NCBI GenBank assembly: GCA_934402515.1
Contig: CAKRTZ010000003.1
Coordinates: 1 to 64,000 of the forward strand
From: an uncultured Lachnospiraceae bacterium
GTDB taxonomy: Bacteria > Bacillota > Clostridia > Lachnospirales > Lachnospiraceae
Direction of reading: 5' to 3'
DNA length: 64,000 nt
Under the pieces are notes generated by a model. The model saw nothing but the letters and a program-made list of their open reading frames with translations. It ran no database searches and was not told the DNA's origin. Positions 51,688 through 60,436 of the stretch are shown one piece after another (the first letter of the stretch is position 1; each line of letters starts with the position of its first letter). The translations under genes were made by a program, and so were the position numbers.

Positions 51688-52605
51688 ATGTCTCATGCTG
51701 AAAAAAATAAGAAACAAAAACAAAAGCGCTACGGAAGAGAAACAGCCATGGGGTTCCTCTTTTGCTCGCCCTATATCATCTATTTTCTGATATTGTTCCT
51801 GATTCCGCTCATTTGGGCTTTCTGGCTGTCAGGTATGGACTGGAATTTGATGTCGGCCAACCGTGTTTTTGTGGGATTACAGAACTTTATCGATGCATTT
51901 AAGGATAGAGAAGTTATTGCTGCCTTCAAGAATTCCTTGAAATACTTTATTTTTGTGGTGCCTTTAAGCCTTGCGGGCGGTCTTATCATTGCTCTGTTGG
52001 TGAACCGCCTGCCGGTAAGATGGCGGGGTGTGGCTTCGGTGCTGTTTTTCATACCGTACCTTACTTCCGGAGTGGCGGTATCGGTAATGACCAAGTATCT
52101 TTTTTCCTACAATTCCATTTTAAATCAGTTCCTGCGGGAGAAGCTGAATCTGAATATCAACTGGTTTATCGATGGAAGGAGTGCTTTGGCAGTCATTATT
52201 CTGATGATTGTGTGGAAACTGTCCGGCTATTATGCTCTGTATCTGACAGCAGCCATTCAAGGCATATCCAATGATGTGCAGGAAGCGGCAATGCTGGACG
52301 GATCCATAGGGGCGCATCGTTTTTTCCACATCACATTGCCTATGACATTACCAACGGTGACAACCATTCTCACATTGGCTACCGGTACGGCTTTCGGTGT
52401 ATATACCGAGCCATTCCTATTGACCGAAGGCGGCCCAGACAATGCAACCACAACCTGGACTCTTGAAATTTATTACCGCGCCTTTACACGGTTTGATTCC
52501 GGCTACGGTACGGCCATGGCTATTCTTTTTGCCATTCAGATATTCGTAACGATCAAGCTTATCAATCTTTGTATGAGCCGCTTAAACGAGAGATATGGCT
52601 GCTAG
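51688..52605 (+). CDS. ABC sugar transporter permease 1
   Basis: The 305-residue permease has six hydrophobic segments, the family start FLFCSPYIIYFLILFLIPL, and the EAA loop AAIQGISNDVQEAAMLDGSIGAHRFFHITLPM near residue 210. It is the MalF/UgpA-type subunit. The basic N-terminus (KNKKQKQKRYGRE) is cytoplasmic. It starts 27 bp after the binding-protein gene, with RBS GGGAAAGGAG. Confidence 0.92.
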   Translation: MSHAEKNKKQKQKRYGRETAMGFLFCSPYIIYFLILFLIPLIWAFWLSGMDWNLMSANRVFVGLQNFIDAFKDREVIAAFKNSLKYFIFVVPLSLAGGLIIALLVNRLPVRWRGVASVLFFIPYLTSGVAVSVMTKYLFSYNSILNQFLREKLNLNINWFIDGRSALAVIILMIVWKLSGYYALYLTAAIQGISNDVQEAAMLDGSIGAHRFFHITLPMTLPTVTTILTLATGTAFGVYTEPFLLTEGGPDNATTTWTLEIYYRAFTRFDSGYGTAMAILFAIQIFVTIKLINLCMSRLNERYGC

Positions 52606-52615
52606 GAGGGAAACG

Positions 52616-53443
52616 ATGAAACGAACCAAAAAATCAAATGCTATCTTCTTGAATTTACTTACAGTTCTGTTTCTTATTTTGTCTCTGTTTCCACTATACT
52701 ACATGTTACTGCAGTCGTTGGTGGACTGGAAGACTGTGGATAAGACCGTTATACCGAAGAATCTGTCCCTGGAAAGTTACAGGTATCTGTTCCAATCCAC
52801 GAATGCGGGAGATGCTTTTATGTGGATCAGGGCTTTAGGCAACTCTCTTTCAGTCTGTATTCCGGTGACAATGATCGCTCTGGCGATAGGCTTGCTGGTA
52901 GGATATGCTATGACAAAGCATAGACATTTCAACGGAAAAAGACTGATCTTTAATCTGTTGCTTTTTGAAATGTTTTTTCCCAAAATCATGCTGTTGGTAC
53001 CAAAGTATGTAATTTTAAAGAATCTGGCTAACAGCTATACAGGAATGATTGTGCCCACCATGATTTCCACCTGGGCTATCTTTATGTACATTAACTATTT
53101 TGAAACCCTGCCGAATGAGGTGTTCGAAGCAGCACGGGTAGATGGTGCTAATACTTTTCGTATTTTGTATCATGTGGCGGTACCCTCCACCCTGCCCATT
53201 ACGACCATTGTGTTTCTTACCACCTTTATGAATCGTTGGAATGAGCTTATGTGGGATATGCTCATTGCACCCAGTACCAAGTTCCAGACGCTGAACGTAC
53301 TGGTGTCTACCCGGTTCAATATGATGTCCAACCTGCCGGGACCGTTGTATGCAGCAGCAGTGATTTTGACCTTGCCTATCGTAATTTTATTTCTGTGCTT
53401 TTCAAAGAATTTCCGGGAAGGCATTCACTTTATGCTGAAATGA
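52616..53443 (+). CDS. ABC sugar transporter permease 2
   Basis: The 275-residue MalG/UgpE-type permease has six hydrophobic segments and the EAA loop NYFETLPNEVFEAARVDGANTFRILYHVAVP near residue 165. It ends with FSKNFREGIHFMLK, typical of this subunit. I chose the ATG at 52616, after TAGGAGGG; an earlier in-frame start lies within the previous gene. It follows permease 1 by 10 bp. Confidence 0.92.
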   Translation: MKRTKKSNAIFLNLLTVLFLILSLFPLYYMLLQSLVDWKTVDKTVIPKNLSLESYRYLFQSTNAGDAFMWIRALGNSLSVCIPVTMIALAIGLLVGYAMTKHRHFNGKRLIFNLLLFEMFFPKIMLLVPKYVILKNLANSYTGMIVPTMISTWAIFMYINYFETLPNEVFEAARVDGANTFRILYHVAVPSTLPITTIVFLTTFMNRWNELMWDMLIAPSTKFQTLNVLVSTRFNMMSNLPGPLYAAAVILTLPIVILFLCFSKNFREGIHFMLK

Positions 53444-53458
53444 AAAAGGGGCGGTGAG

Positions 53459-54490
53459 ATGAAAAAGAAAGTAACCATGAAAGATATCGGAGATGCCTTG
53501 GAATTGTCGGTAAATGCGGTCTCTCTTGCTTTAAACGGTAAGTCAGGGGTCAGCGAGAGTACAAGGAGAGAGGTTCTTCATATGGCGGATAAGTTGGGAT
53601 ATATTGATTTTGCCGCCCGGTACGACAAAGCTTTTTGCAGTACCTGTATTTGCATTATTATCAAGAAAAAATACTACAATTCCAGTTTTTATACAAAGGT
53701 AATGTACGGACTGGAGACGGAAGCCAAGCAGTGTGGTTATAACATTGTCGTACAATTTTATGAAGAAAACACAGAAGTGCCGGACTGTATTTTGAAGCAG
53801 AAGGTATGCGGGGTCATTATTGCAGGTCAATTTGATGAGGATTATATACGCATGATTTATGAGACCCGCCTGCCGGTAATTCTGGTAGATCATAGTGCCT
53901 ATCGCCTGCCCATCGAATGTATCCTTACCGATAACAAGACCGGTGTGCTGGAATCAGTGTCCTATCTTATCCGGGCAGGTTATCGGAAAATCGGCTTTTT
54001 CGGTGAGTATGCCTATTCCAACAGTAACAAGGAACGGTTCGATGGCTATTTGGAGGCCATGCAGAAACTGGAACCGGATTTCAAAAAGCTTTTTGCCATG
54101 ATTTGTCGGTACTCTGTTTTAGAGGGTACCGAGGAGTTGGTGTTAAAGCGGGATCGCCAGGGTGTGGTTCGGTTGCTGGAACAAATGGAAGAGCTCCCGG
54201 AAGTATTTCAGTGCAGTAATGACCGGAATGCGGTGCTTTTAAACAATGCTCTTCAATTCCTTGGCTACAGAGTGCCGGAGGATATAGGCATTGTGGGATT
54301 TGACGACGGGGATCTGGCAGCGGTCATGTGTCCGCCTCTGACGACAGTTCATGTGTCCACGGTGAGAATGGGGCAGAAGGCTTTTGAACGGCTTATGTGG
54401 TGCCTGGATCACCGGGAAGCCACACAGGAAAAAATCATGATGCAGGTATCTTTAAAAATACGAGAATCAACACGCACTATCAAAGAATGA
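53459..54490 (+). CDS. LacI family transcriptional regulator
   Basis: The 343-residue repressor has the LacI N-terminal helix-turn-helix (KVTMKDIGDALELSVNAVSLALNGKSGVSESTRREVL, about 1-45) and a periplasmic-binding-protein-like sensor domain with IGIVGFDDGDLAAVMCPPLTTVHV. LacI regulators sense the sugar or its derivative. It is cotranscribed with the transporter, so it is likely the local regulator. The repeats in front of the operon are mostly direct repeats, though, which is unusual for a LacI operator. Confidence 0.92.
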   Translation: MKKKVTMKDIGDALELSVNAVSLALNGKSGVSESTRREVLHMADKLGYIDFAARYDKAFCSTCICIIIKKKYYNSSFYTKVMYGLETEAKQCGYNIVVQFYEENTEVPDCILKQKVCGVIIAGQFDEDYIRMIYETRLPVILVDHSAYRLPIECILTDNKTGVLESVSYLIRAGYRKIGFFGEYAYSNSNKERFDGYLEAMQKLEPDFKKLFAMICRYSVLEGTEELVLKRDRQGVVRLLEQMEELPEVFQCSNDRNAVLLNNALQFLGYRVPEDIGIVGFDDGDLAAVMCPPLTTVHVSTVRMGQKAFERLMWCLDHREATQEKIMMQVSLKIRESTRTIKE

Positions 54491-54508
54491 CAGAAGGAGG
54501 ACCGCAAT

Positions 54509-55462
54509 ATGTCCAGACAGAAGGAACGAGCGGAATTTGAAAAAAATAAGGTGATTTATGAGTCGGCGAAGCTGACTTTTCTGGGAGTAGGGGGGGACGA
54601 TGTATACAACTGCAGTTCCCTTATAGAGGAAGGCGGTAAACGCTACCTTTTTGGCCGTGTAGAGAAACGGGAGCATTGGGCGGATTCAACGGCCATGCTT
54701 TTTGAGGAGGTGAGCCCTGATACTTTCCGATTGGTAGCAGACAGCAAGACCTATCCATTGGAAGATCCTTATATTACCAAAATTCACGGTGAGTATATTT
54801 TGGGCGGCACCCATGTAAAAAAGTCCAGAGGCATGGTAGAAAGCTTTTGTGCCTACTTTTACCGTGGAACAGACCTTAAAAATTTGACATACTTTACTAC
54901 CGGACCGGATCGGATGAAAGATATTCGTCTGGTGGAGCTTGGAAATTGCAGAGTTGGAGTATTTTCCCGACCGAGAGGAAAGGAAATTTTGGAAAAATAC
55001 GGAAGCGAGTCTATGATAGGTTACAGGGAAATCGGCAGCGTGTCTGAATTGGATGCAGCTGTTATTGCAGAAGCCCGATATCTGCCCGATATTTTTCGGG
55101 AAAAGGAATGGGGTGGCTGTAATCAGGTGCTCAGGCTAAAAAACGGGTGTCTCGGTGTTGTGGGTCATTTGAGTGAACGGGAACAGGATGGAGATATCGT
55201 CTGTTCTGTATATATGAATGTGGCATTTTGCATGGATCCGATCACGATGACTTGTCAGGATTTGAAACTCATTGGCACCCGAACCTGTTATCCGGCAGGA
55301 CCCAGCAAGAAGGAGGGATTAAAGGATTGTGCCTTTACTTCCGGTATTGCACCGCGAGCCGATGGAAGAGTGGATCTTTACAGCGGCATCGGCGACTGTG
55401 AGGAAGGTCGTATTACCATTGATGACCCTTTCAAGGCTTATGGCGGAGCAGTATTTTTGTGA
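54509..55462 (+). CDS. DUF1861 family protein (MTP-like, probable beta-mannoside phosphorylase/transferase)
   Basis: The 317-residue protein fits DUF1861 (five-bladed beta-propeller). VYNCSSLIEEGGKRYLFGRV, WADSTAMLFEE, LEDPYITKIHGEYILGG, GPDRMKDIRLVEL, FSRPRGKE, WGGCNQVLRL and AGPSKKEGLKDCAF are recognisable. As I recall, the family includes Leishmania MTP proteins, which make and phosphorolyse beta-1,2-mannan and relate to GH130; I cannot check this here. The Asp in DPYIT would be the catalytic candidate by analogy. Its place as the last gene of a sugar-importer operon suggests it acts on the imported oligosaccharide. Any enzymatic role remains inferred. Confidence 0.72.
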   Translation: MSRQKERAEFEKNKVIYESAKLTFLGVGGDDVYNCSSLIEEGGKRYLFGRVEKREHWADSTAMLFEEVSPDTFRLVADSKTYPLEDPYITKIHGEYILGGTHVKKSRGMVESFCAYFYRGTDLKNLTYFTTGPDRMKDIRLVELGNCRVGVFSRPRGKEILEKYGSESMIGYREIGSVSELDAAVIAEARYLPDIFREKEWGGCNQVLRLKNGCLGVVGHLSEREQDGDIVCSVYMNVAFCMDPITMTCQDLKLIGTRTCYPAGPSKKEGLKDCAFTSGIAPRADGRVDLYSGIGDCEEGRITIDDPFKAYGGAVFL

Positions 55463-55554
55463 CGGCTTTGAGCTTGATAAATACGCTCTCTCACTTTGTA
55501 AGAGAGATGTTTAAGAGATCAAAGCTGGCAAAATCAAAGGCGGAAGATAAAAAT

Positions 55555-55594
55555 GGTGATGCTTGGTTTTCACAACCAGGTATCGCCTTTTTTT
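55555..55594 (+). terminator. Rho-independent terminator after the DUF1861 gene
   Basis: A long stem: GGTGATGC (55555-55562) pairs with GGTATCGCC (55579-55587) around the inner hairpin TTGGTT/AACCA, and TTTTTTT follows at 55588-55594. Confidence 0.75.
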
Positions 55595-55783
55595 CGGAAA
55601 GCTTTCCCTCAATTAGTTCTCTCGTCCATATTCACGATATAATATAGTTTTCTGACAATAACTTTACAAATATACAAAATTATTCTACACTTACTCAATA
55701 AGAAACGAGAATTCTCACATCTGCGTTCCGGAAAGACTCTTTTATCACATCGATTATGTAACAATTTATGTAACGAAGTCTAG
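55595..55783. other. Non-coding AT-rich stretch between sugar operon and res remnant
   Basis: AT-rich, with no recognisable gene. An in-frame TAG at 55781-55783 closes it immediately before the restriction-subunit remnant. A short open frame (55459-55647) crossing the terminator has no family resemblance. Confidence 0.5.
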
Positions 55784-56410
55784 GGTGCAAAAGGAGAAGA
55801 AATTAATGAAGAAAAGCTGCTTAATAATCAGGATATTTTGGATGAAGTGACTCAGTTAATCAAAGGAATTCTTAATGATACAAAGGCTTCCAATATTACT
55901 TCTTATGAAGTGATAAACGGATATGAATTAGATGAGCGAAATATCTTTGAGTTAGATACCATCACAGAGGCAGATTTTGAGCAGGAATGGAGAGTGTTCA
56001 AGGCAAAGGCTGACAGAAGTTCTGCCATGAATGAATATTACAAACTGGATAGTGAAGGTGAGTCGGAGTTTGCTCATAGACTGGAAAATAATGAAAATAT
56101 ATTACTTTTTACGAAACTGAAAAAAGGTGGTTTTGTAATTGACACACCTTATGGAAATTATAGCCCTGATTGGGCCGTGGTATGCCGTAAAGAAACAACA
56201 AAAGACACGAATATTGGTATTTATTTTATAGTTGAAACTAAGATAAATAAAGAGTGGAGTAATCTTACTAATGTAGAAAAAACAAAAATTAAATGTGGCA
56301 AATTTCATTTTCAAGCAGTATCCGATACCACAAAATTTGACTGGGTGAAGAGTTATGATGATTTTTTAGATAAGTTTAAAGTTACCGATTCCAATAAAGA
56401 AACTTTATGA
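55784..56410 (+). pseudogene. C-terminal remnant of a type III restriction endonuclease subunit (Res)
   Basis: An open frame without a proper start follows a TAG. It reads GAKGEEINEEKLLNNQDILD, then the C-terminal endonuclease region NYSPDWAVV followed by YFIVETKINK. That is the PD-ExK site of type III Res subunits (normally about 900-1000 residues; only about 208 remain). The helicase half is absent and no Mod methylase is present, so it cannot restrict DNA. An internal ATG at 55838 could allow a truncated product. It ends 11 bp before the right copy of the 163-bp repeat. Confidence 0.72.
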
Positions 56411-56421
56411 TGGATAGATAT

Positions 56422-56584
56422 TTTCCCTGCATATTCCCCCAACTCCCACATAAAAATAAATAAGGAGCATTTCAGGGGGATTCCCATGAAAAAAATGCAG
56501 AAAGCGGACGGACAATCAAAGAAAAAAGGAACAGACTGGAGGCGTTCGGGCTTTGCCTGGATACTGACAGCGCTGTTCCTTTTT
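56422..56584 (+). repeat. 163-bp direct repeat, right copy
   Basis: Two mismatches to 48961-49123. This copy carries the 5' untranslated region and first 33 codons of the intact D,D-carboxypeptidase gene that begins at 56486. The divergence from the left copy begins right after the T run at 56580-56584. Confidence 0.95.
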
Positions 56585-57745
56585 GTGTGTAGTGTGACAG
56601 CATGGACAGGAGTGGTGCAGGCGGAGGGGGTGGAAGATACAACAACCGATATGGAGGCGGTGGACGGTGTGGTGCCTTCCACCTCCATCTTACTCATGGA
56701 GGCAAGCACAGGAAAAGTCATCAAGGAGCAGGATGCGGATGTGTGCAGACCCCCTGCCAGCGTCACCAAGGTAATGACCCTGCTGCTCACTTTTGAAAAA
56801 CTCTCCCAGGGAAAAATCCACCTGACTGACGAAGTGACCACCAGCGCCAGAGCAAAATCCATGGGTGGATCCCAGGTCTTTCTAGAAGAAGGAGAAGTCC
56901 AGACGGTGGAGACGCTGATCAAGTGCATTGCGGTGGCATCCGGCAATGATGCCTCTGTCGCCATGGCTGAACACATCGCCGGCTCCGAGGAAGAATTTGT
57001 GAAACTGATGAACGAAAAAGCAGACCAGCTTGGCATGGAAAATACCCATTTTGTGGACTGCTGCGGACTGACGGACTCCACAGAGCATTACACCACTGCC
57101 CGGGATGTGGCACTGATGTCCAGGGAGTTAATCACTAAATACCCGGACATTTTTCACTATACCACTATCTGGATGGAGGATATCACTCACACCACCGCCA
57201 GAGGGAGCAGTAACTTTACCCTTTCCAGCACCAATAAATTGTTAAAGCAATATCAATGGGCAAACGGACTGAAGACCGGATTTACTTCCCGTGCCAAATA
57301 TTGTATTACCGCCACCGCCTGCAAGGATGAGATTGAGCTGATTGCAGTGGTGATGGGTGCAGAGACCAAGGAAGTGCGGAACCAGACGGCAATTGAACTA
57401 TTCAATTACGGCTACAGCGTCAGCAATCTATATATAGATGCCAACCAGGATACCCTGGAGCCTGTCCCGGTGGAAGGTGGGGTAGAGGACACCGTTTCCG
57501 TCTATATTGAAGAGCCTTTCCGGTATCTGGATATTGACGGAAATGATTTAAATCAGATTGAAAAGACCCTCCAACTCCCGGAGAAAGTAACCGCCCCGGT
57601 GGAGGAAGGAGCGGTAGCAGGCAGAGTGGTATACCGGCTGGGAGAGAAAGAAATCGGTTCGGTCTGTGTCCTTTACGGAAATCCGGTGGAACAGGCGTTT
57701 TATCTGGACTATCTGAAAAAGACCATCCATACTTTTTTCCTTTAA
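56486..57745 (+). CDS. dacF: D-alanyl-D-alanine carboxypeptidase (DacF-like)
   Basis: The 419-residue exported penicillin-binding protein has an N-terminal signal/anchor (ILTALFLFVCSVTAWTG). The S11 motifs are SVTK (in PPASVTKVMT, near residue 93), SGN (in ASGNDASVAMA) and KTG (in NGLKTGFTS). The TDSTEHYTTARDVALMSREL region is characteristic. A PBP5-like C-terminal domain and a hydrophobic tail (AFYLDYLKKTIHTFFL) follow. Its first 33 codons are duplicated at 49025. In Bacillus, a carboxypeptidase gene also lies near scpAB, so this position looks ancestral. Confidence 0.93.
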   Translation: MKKMQKADGQSKKKGTDWRRSGFAWILTALFLFVCSVTAWTGVVQAEGVEDTTTDMEAVDGVVPSTSILLMEASTGKVIKEQDADVCRPPASVTKVMTLLLTFEKLSQGKIHLTDEVTTSARAKSMGGSQVFLEEGEVQTVETLIKCIAVASGNDASVAMAEHIAGSEEEFVKLMNEKADQLGMENTHFVDCCGLTDSTEHYTTARDVALMSRELITKYPDIFHYTTIWMEDITHTTARGSSNFTLSSTNKLLKQYQWANGLKTGFTSRAKYCITATACKDEIELIAVVMGAETKEVRNQTAIELFNYGYSVSNLYIDANQDTLEPVPVEGGVEDTVSVYIEEPFRYLDIDGNDLNQIEKTLQLPEKVTAPVEEGAVAGRVVYRLGEKEIGSVCVLYGNPVEQAFYLDYLKKTIHTFFL

Positions 57746-57749
57746 AGAT

Positions 57750-57777
57750 TTGCGTAAAAGGGAAAAGATGCTATAAT
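57750..57777 (+). promoter_or_regulatory. Promoter of the inositol-monophosphatase-like gene
   Basis: TTGCGT (57750-57755), 16 bp, TATAAT (57772-57777), 55 bp before the ATG. Confidence 0.65.
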
Positions 57778-57831
57778 AGACGGAAATCGGAGAAGATGTG
57801 CAGTCCCTCATGCACAGAAAGGAAGAATACT

Positions 57832-58683
57832 ATGTACGAGAAAGAATGTACGTTTTTACAAAATACAGCAAAGATGGCACTTCGGAAATATTTGTCTGCC
57901 CCTAAAGATGTCAAGGCAAAAGCCGAATATGATGTGGTGACTGCCGTAGATACCAATGTGGAACAGTTTGTGATGGAGGAAATCCGCCGCAATTATCCCA
58001 AGGACACCATCCTCAGCGAGGAATCCCATCCCACGGAAGGATTGGGAAAACGCACCTGGGTGCTTGACCCCATTGACGGCACCTGGAATTTTATGGGAGG
58101 TTCCCCACTATTCGGCTTTCAGGGAGCTTTCTGCGTGGATGGCAAACCGGTGGTGTCTGTGATTATTCTCCCCATGCTGCGGGAAGAATATTATGCCATC
58201 AAGGGAAAAGGCGCTTACTGTAACGGTAAAAAAATTACCGTGTCACCCAAAGAAAATCTTCATCAGACTATTGTGAGTTTCAGTGATTATAATCATGAAC
58301 AGCCCTTGGAAAAACAGCCAGTTTACCAGATGCAGCAGCGCCTTTACAATAAAATCGGACGGCTGAGAGGGTTCGGTGCCTCCTGCTTTGATCTTACCAG
58401 TGTGGCAAGTGGGCGTACCGATGCCTATGTACTGGTAACCCACAACCTCTGGGATATCCTCCCCGGTGCGTTCCTCTGCAAAGAGGCAGGTGCCAGTGTC
58501 TGCGACATCACCGGACGGAAATACCAGACAAACGCCGATGGCATTGTGGTTGCCAACTCAGAAAAACTGAAAAATGTGATTGTGTCTGCCATTACCGGTA
58601 AAAGCAGTAAGCCCCGGAGACGAAACAACCGTAACAACAAGACAGGTAACAATCCCAACAACGGCAAAGCCGGGAAAGAATAG
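57832..58683 (+). CDS. Inositol-monophosphatase family protein
   Basis: The 283-residue protein belongs to the lithium-sensitive phosphatase family. Metal-binding residues are in ILSEESHP (near residue 66) and the signature WVLDPIDGTWNFMGG (near 80), with a third Asp in HNLWDILPGAFLCKEAGASV. Substrates in the family include inositol-1-phosphate, fructose-1,6-bisphosphate, NADP and PAP; this one is not predictable. The C-terminal 25 residues (KPRRRNNRNNKTGNNPNNG) are basic and low complexity, an odd tail that may bind nucleic acid or be disordered. Confidence 0.88.
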   Translation: MYEKECTFLQNTAKMALRKYLSAPKDVKAKAEYDVVTAVDTNVEQFVMEEIRRNYPKDTILSEESHPTEGLGKRTWVLDPIDGTWNFMGGSPLFGFQGAFCVDGKPVVSVIILPMLREEYYAIKGKGAYCNGKKITVSPKENLHQTIVSFSDYNHEQPLEKQPVYQMQQRLYNKIGRLRGFGASCFDLTSVASGRTDAYVLVTHNLWDILPGAFLCKEAGASVCDITGRKYQTNADGIVVANSEKLKNVIVSAITGKSSKPRRRNNRNNKTGNNPNNGKAGKE

Positions 58684-58688
58684 GATTT

Positions 58689-59567
58689 ATGTGGATAGGA
58701 CTCCTTATTGTCTTAGGATTTTTTATATTGTACGCAGTGGTGAGCTGGATTCACTGCATGATTGGCTTTCGGAAGAATCGTTTTACCTTCCGGGATGCCA
58801 GAATTAAGGAATCCTGCCGGATGGTAGTACTTTCGGATTTGCATGGCAGAGCCTTTGGCAAAAACAGTGAAAAGCTGATTCGTGCCATCGAGGAGGAAAA
58901 ACCGGATGCTGTTCTCATTACCGGAGATATGATTACTGCCACGAAAGACTGCAATTACACAGTAGCGTTATCCGTCTGCGAGCAGCTGGCAAAGAAATAT
59001 CCCGTTTACTATGCCCTGGGAAATCACGAGCAGAAATGGAAAGAGCGCACTTATAAATTTGGCAATGTGTACCGGGAATACGAGCAGGAATTGAAAAATG
59101 CCGGGGTACAGATTCTGGAAAACCAGCATGTTTTATTGCCCAAATTTGGAATCGCCATTTACGGGCTTTGTGTGAATCATGATATCTATTACAAACGGCT
59201 GACGGAGGTACCCATGGAAACCACCTATCTGCCGGAACTACTGGGAAAACCGGAGGAAGGGATGTACCGTGTCCTTCTGGCGCACAATCCCGATTATTTC
59301 CCCTATTACGCCGCCTGGGGAGCGGATTTGACCCTGTCCGGGCATGTACACGGGGGCATTGTGAATTTCCCGGGACTGGGTGGCGTCATTGCTCCTTCCT
59401 TAAGGCTTTTCCCAAAATATGATGCGGGGCTTTTCAACGAGGGAAAGGCACAAATGGTGTTAAGCCGGGGACTGGGAACCCATACCTTACCGGTACGGGT
59501 GTGGAATCCGGCGGAACTGATCTGCCTGGAACTGACTCCTGAGAAAAATCAGAATACAAAAAAGTAA
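58689..59567 (+). CDS. Membrane-anchored metallophosphoesterase (YkuE-like)
   Basis: The 292-residue protein has one N-terminal transmembrane helix (about 1-20, LLIVLGFFILYAVVSW). A calcineurin-like phosphoesterase domain follows with LSDLHGRAFG, ITGDMI, ALGNHEQKW and GHVHGG, the full set of metal ligands. YkuE-type members act at the envelope on phospholipid-related pyrophosphates, as with UDP-diacylglucosamine hydrolase. It starts 5 bp after the IMPase gene, with a weak RBS, so they are cotranscribed. Confidence 0.88.
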   Translation: MWIGLLIVLGFFILYAVVSWIHCMIGFRKNRFTFRDARIKESCRMVVLSDLHGRAFGKNSEKLIRAIEEEKPDAVLITGDMITATKDCNYTVALSVCEQLAKKYPVYYALGNHEQKWKERTYKFGNVYREYEQELKNAGVQILENQHVLLPKFGIAIYGLCVNHDIYYKRLTEVPMETTYLPELLGKPEEGMYRVLLAHNPDYFPYYAAWGADLTLSGHVHGGIVNFPGLGGVIAPSLRLFPKYDAGLFNEGKAQMVLSRGLGTHTLPVRVWNPAELICLELTPEKNQNTKK

Positions 59568-59588
59568 ATCCAAAAGAACAGGCGTTCC

Positions 59589-59617
59589 TTGTGTTTTACA
59601 CTTAATTTTGCTACAAT
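59589..59617 (+). promoter_or_regulatory. Promoter of scpAB
   Basis: TTGTGT (59589-59594), 17 bp, TACAAT (59612-59617), 34 bp before scpA. Confidence 0.6.
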
Positions 59618-59651
59618 ATCTTGTGGTTTGATAGCGAGTAGGAGAAAACAC

Positions 59652-60401
59652 ATGGCAATTCCTGTAAAACTGGAAGTATTTGAAGGTCCCCTCGACCTGT
59701 TACTTCATTTAATTGATAAAAATAAAATTGATATTTACGATATTCCCATCGCGGAGATTACGGAGCAGTATCTGGATTACATCCGGAAAATGCAGACGGA
59801 AGACATGAACGTGATGAGCGAATTTCTTGTGATGGCGGCGACCCTGCTGGATATTAAGTGCAAAATGCTGTTACCCAGAGAGGTGAACGAGGAGGGGGAA
59901 GAAGAAGACCCCAGAGCGGAACTGGTGGAGCGTCTGTTGGAGTACAAAATGTACAAATACATGGCATATGAGCTGAAAGACCGCCAGATGGATGCAGGAC
60001 AGGTATTATACCGTGCCAAGAACCTTCCCAAGGAAGTAGCATCCTACCGTCCGCCTTTAAATTACGAGGAACTTTTGGGAGATTTGACCTTAAATAAATT
60101 GCAGGACATTTTTCAGTCCATGTTAAAACGCCAGGAGGATAAAATCGACCCCGTCCGCTCCAATTTCGGCAAAATCGAAAAGGACGAGATTGATATGGAT
60201 GCCAAAATGGTGTACATTGAGGATTATGTACGCAGCCACCGGACCTTTAGTTTCCGGAATCTGTTGGAAAAACAACACAGCAAGGTGGAAATCATCGTGA
60301 CTTTTATGGTTATTCTGGAAATGATGAAACTGGGGCGGATTGGAATCGTCCAGGAGAATCTTTTTGATGATATTCAGATTACCGTGAAGGATGTGGCGTA
60401 A
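59652..60401 (+). CDS. scpA: Segregation and condensation protein A
   Basis: The 249-residue kleisin subunit of the Smc-ScpAB complex condenses and segregates the chromosome. The N-terminus VKLEVFEGPLDLLLHLIDKNKIDIYDIPIAEITEQYLDYI is highly characteristic. The middle helix LVERLLEYKMYKYMAYELKDR and the C-terminal winged helix (IVTFMVILEMMKLGRIGI) follow. I chose ATG 59652, after GTAGGAGAAA. scpB follows. Confidence 0.95.
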   Translation: MAIPVKLEVFEGPLDLLLHLIDKNKIDIYDIPIAEITEQYLDYIRKMQTEDMNVMSEFLVMAATLLDIKCKMLLPREVNEEGEEEDPRAELVERLLEYKMYKYMAYELKDRQMDAGQVLYRAKNLPKEVASYRPPLNYEELLGDLTLNKLQDIFQSMLKRQEDKIDPVRSNFGKIEKDEIDMDAKMVYIEDYVRSHRTFSFRNLLEKQHSKVEIIVTFMVILEMMKLGRIGIVQENLFDDIQITVKDVA

Positions 60402-60436
60402 TTTCACAAAGAGGTACATAGCAGGAGCATAGAGGG

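Noticed and set aside
55459..55647. 62-codon frame crossing the terminator after the DUF1861 gene
   Set aside because: It starts inside the upstream gene, spans a strong terminator hairpin, and has no family resemblance.
48961..56584. Prophage or integrative conjugative element
   Set aside because: No integrase, relaxase, portal, terminase or replication gene lies between the repeats.
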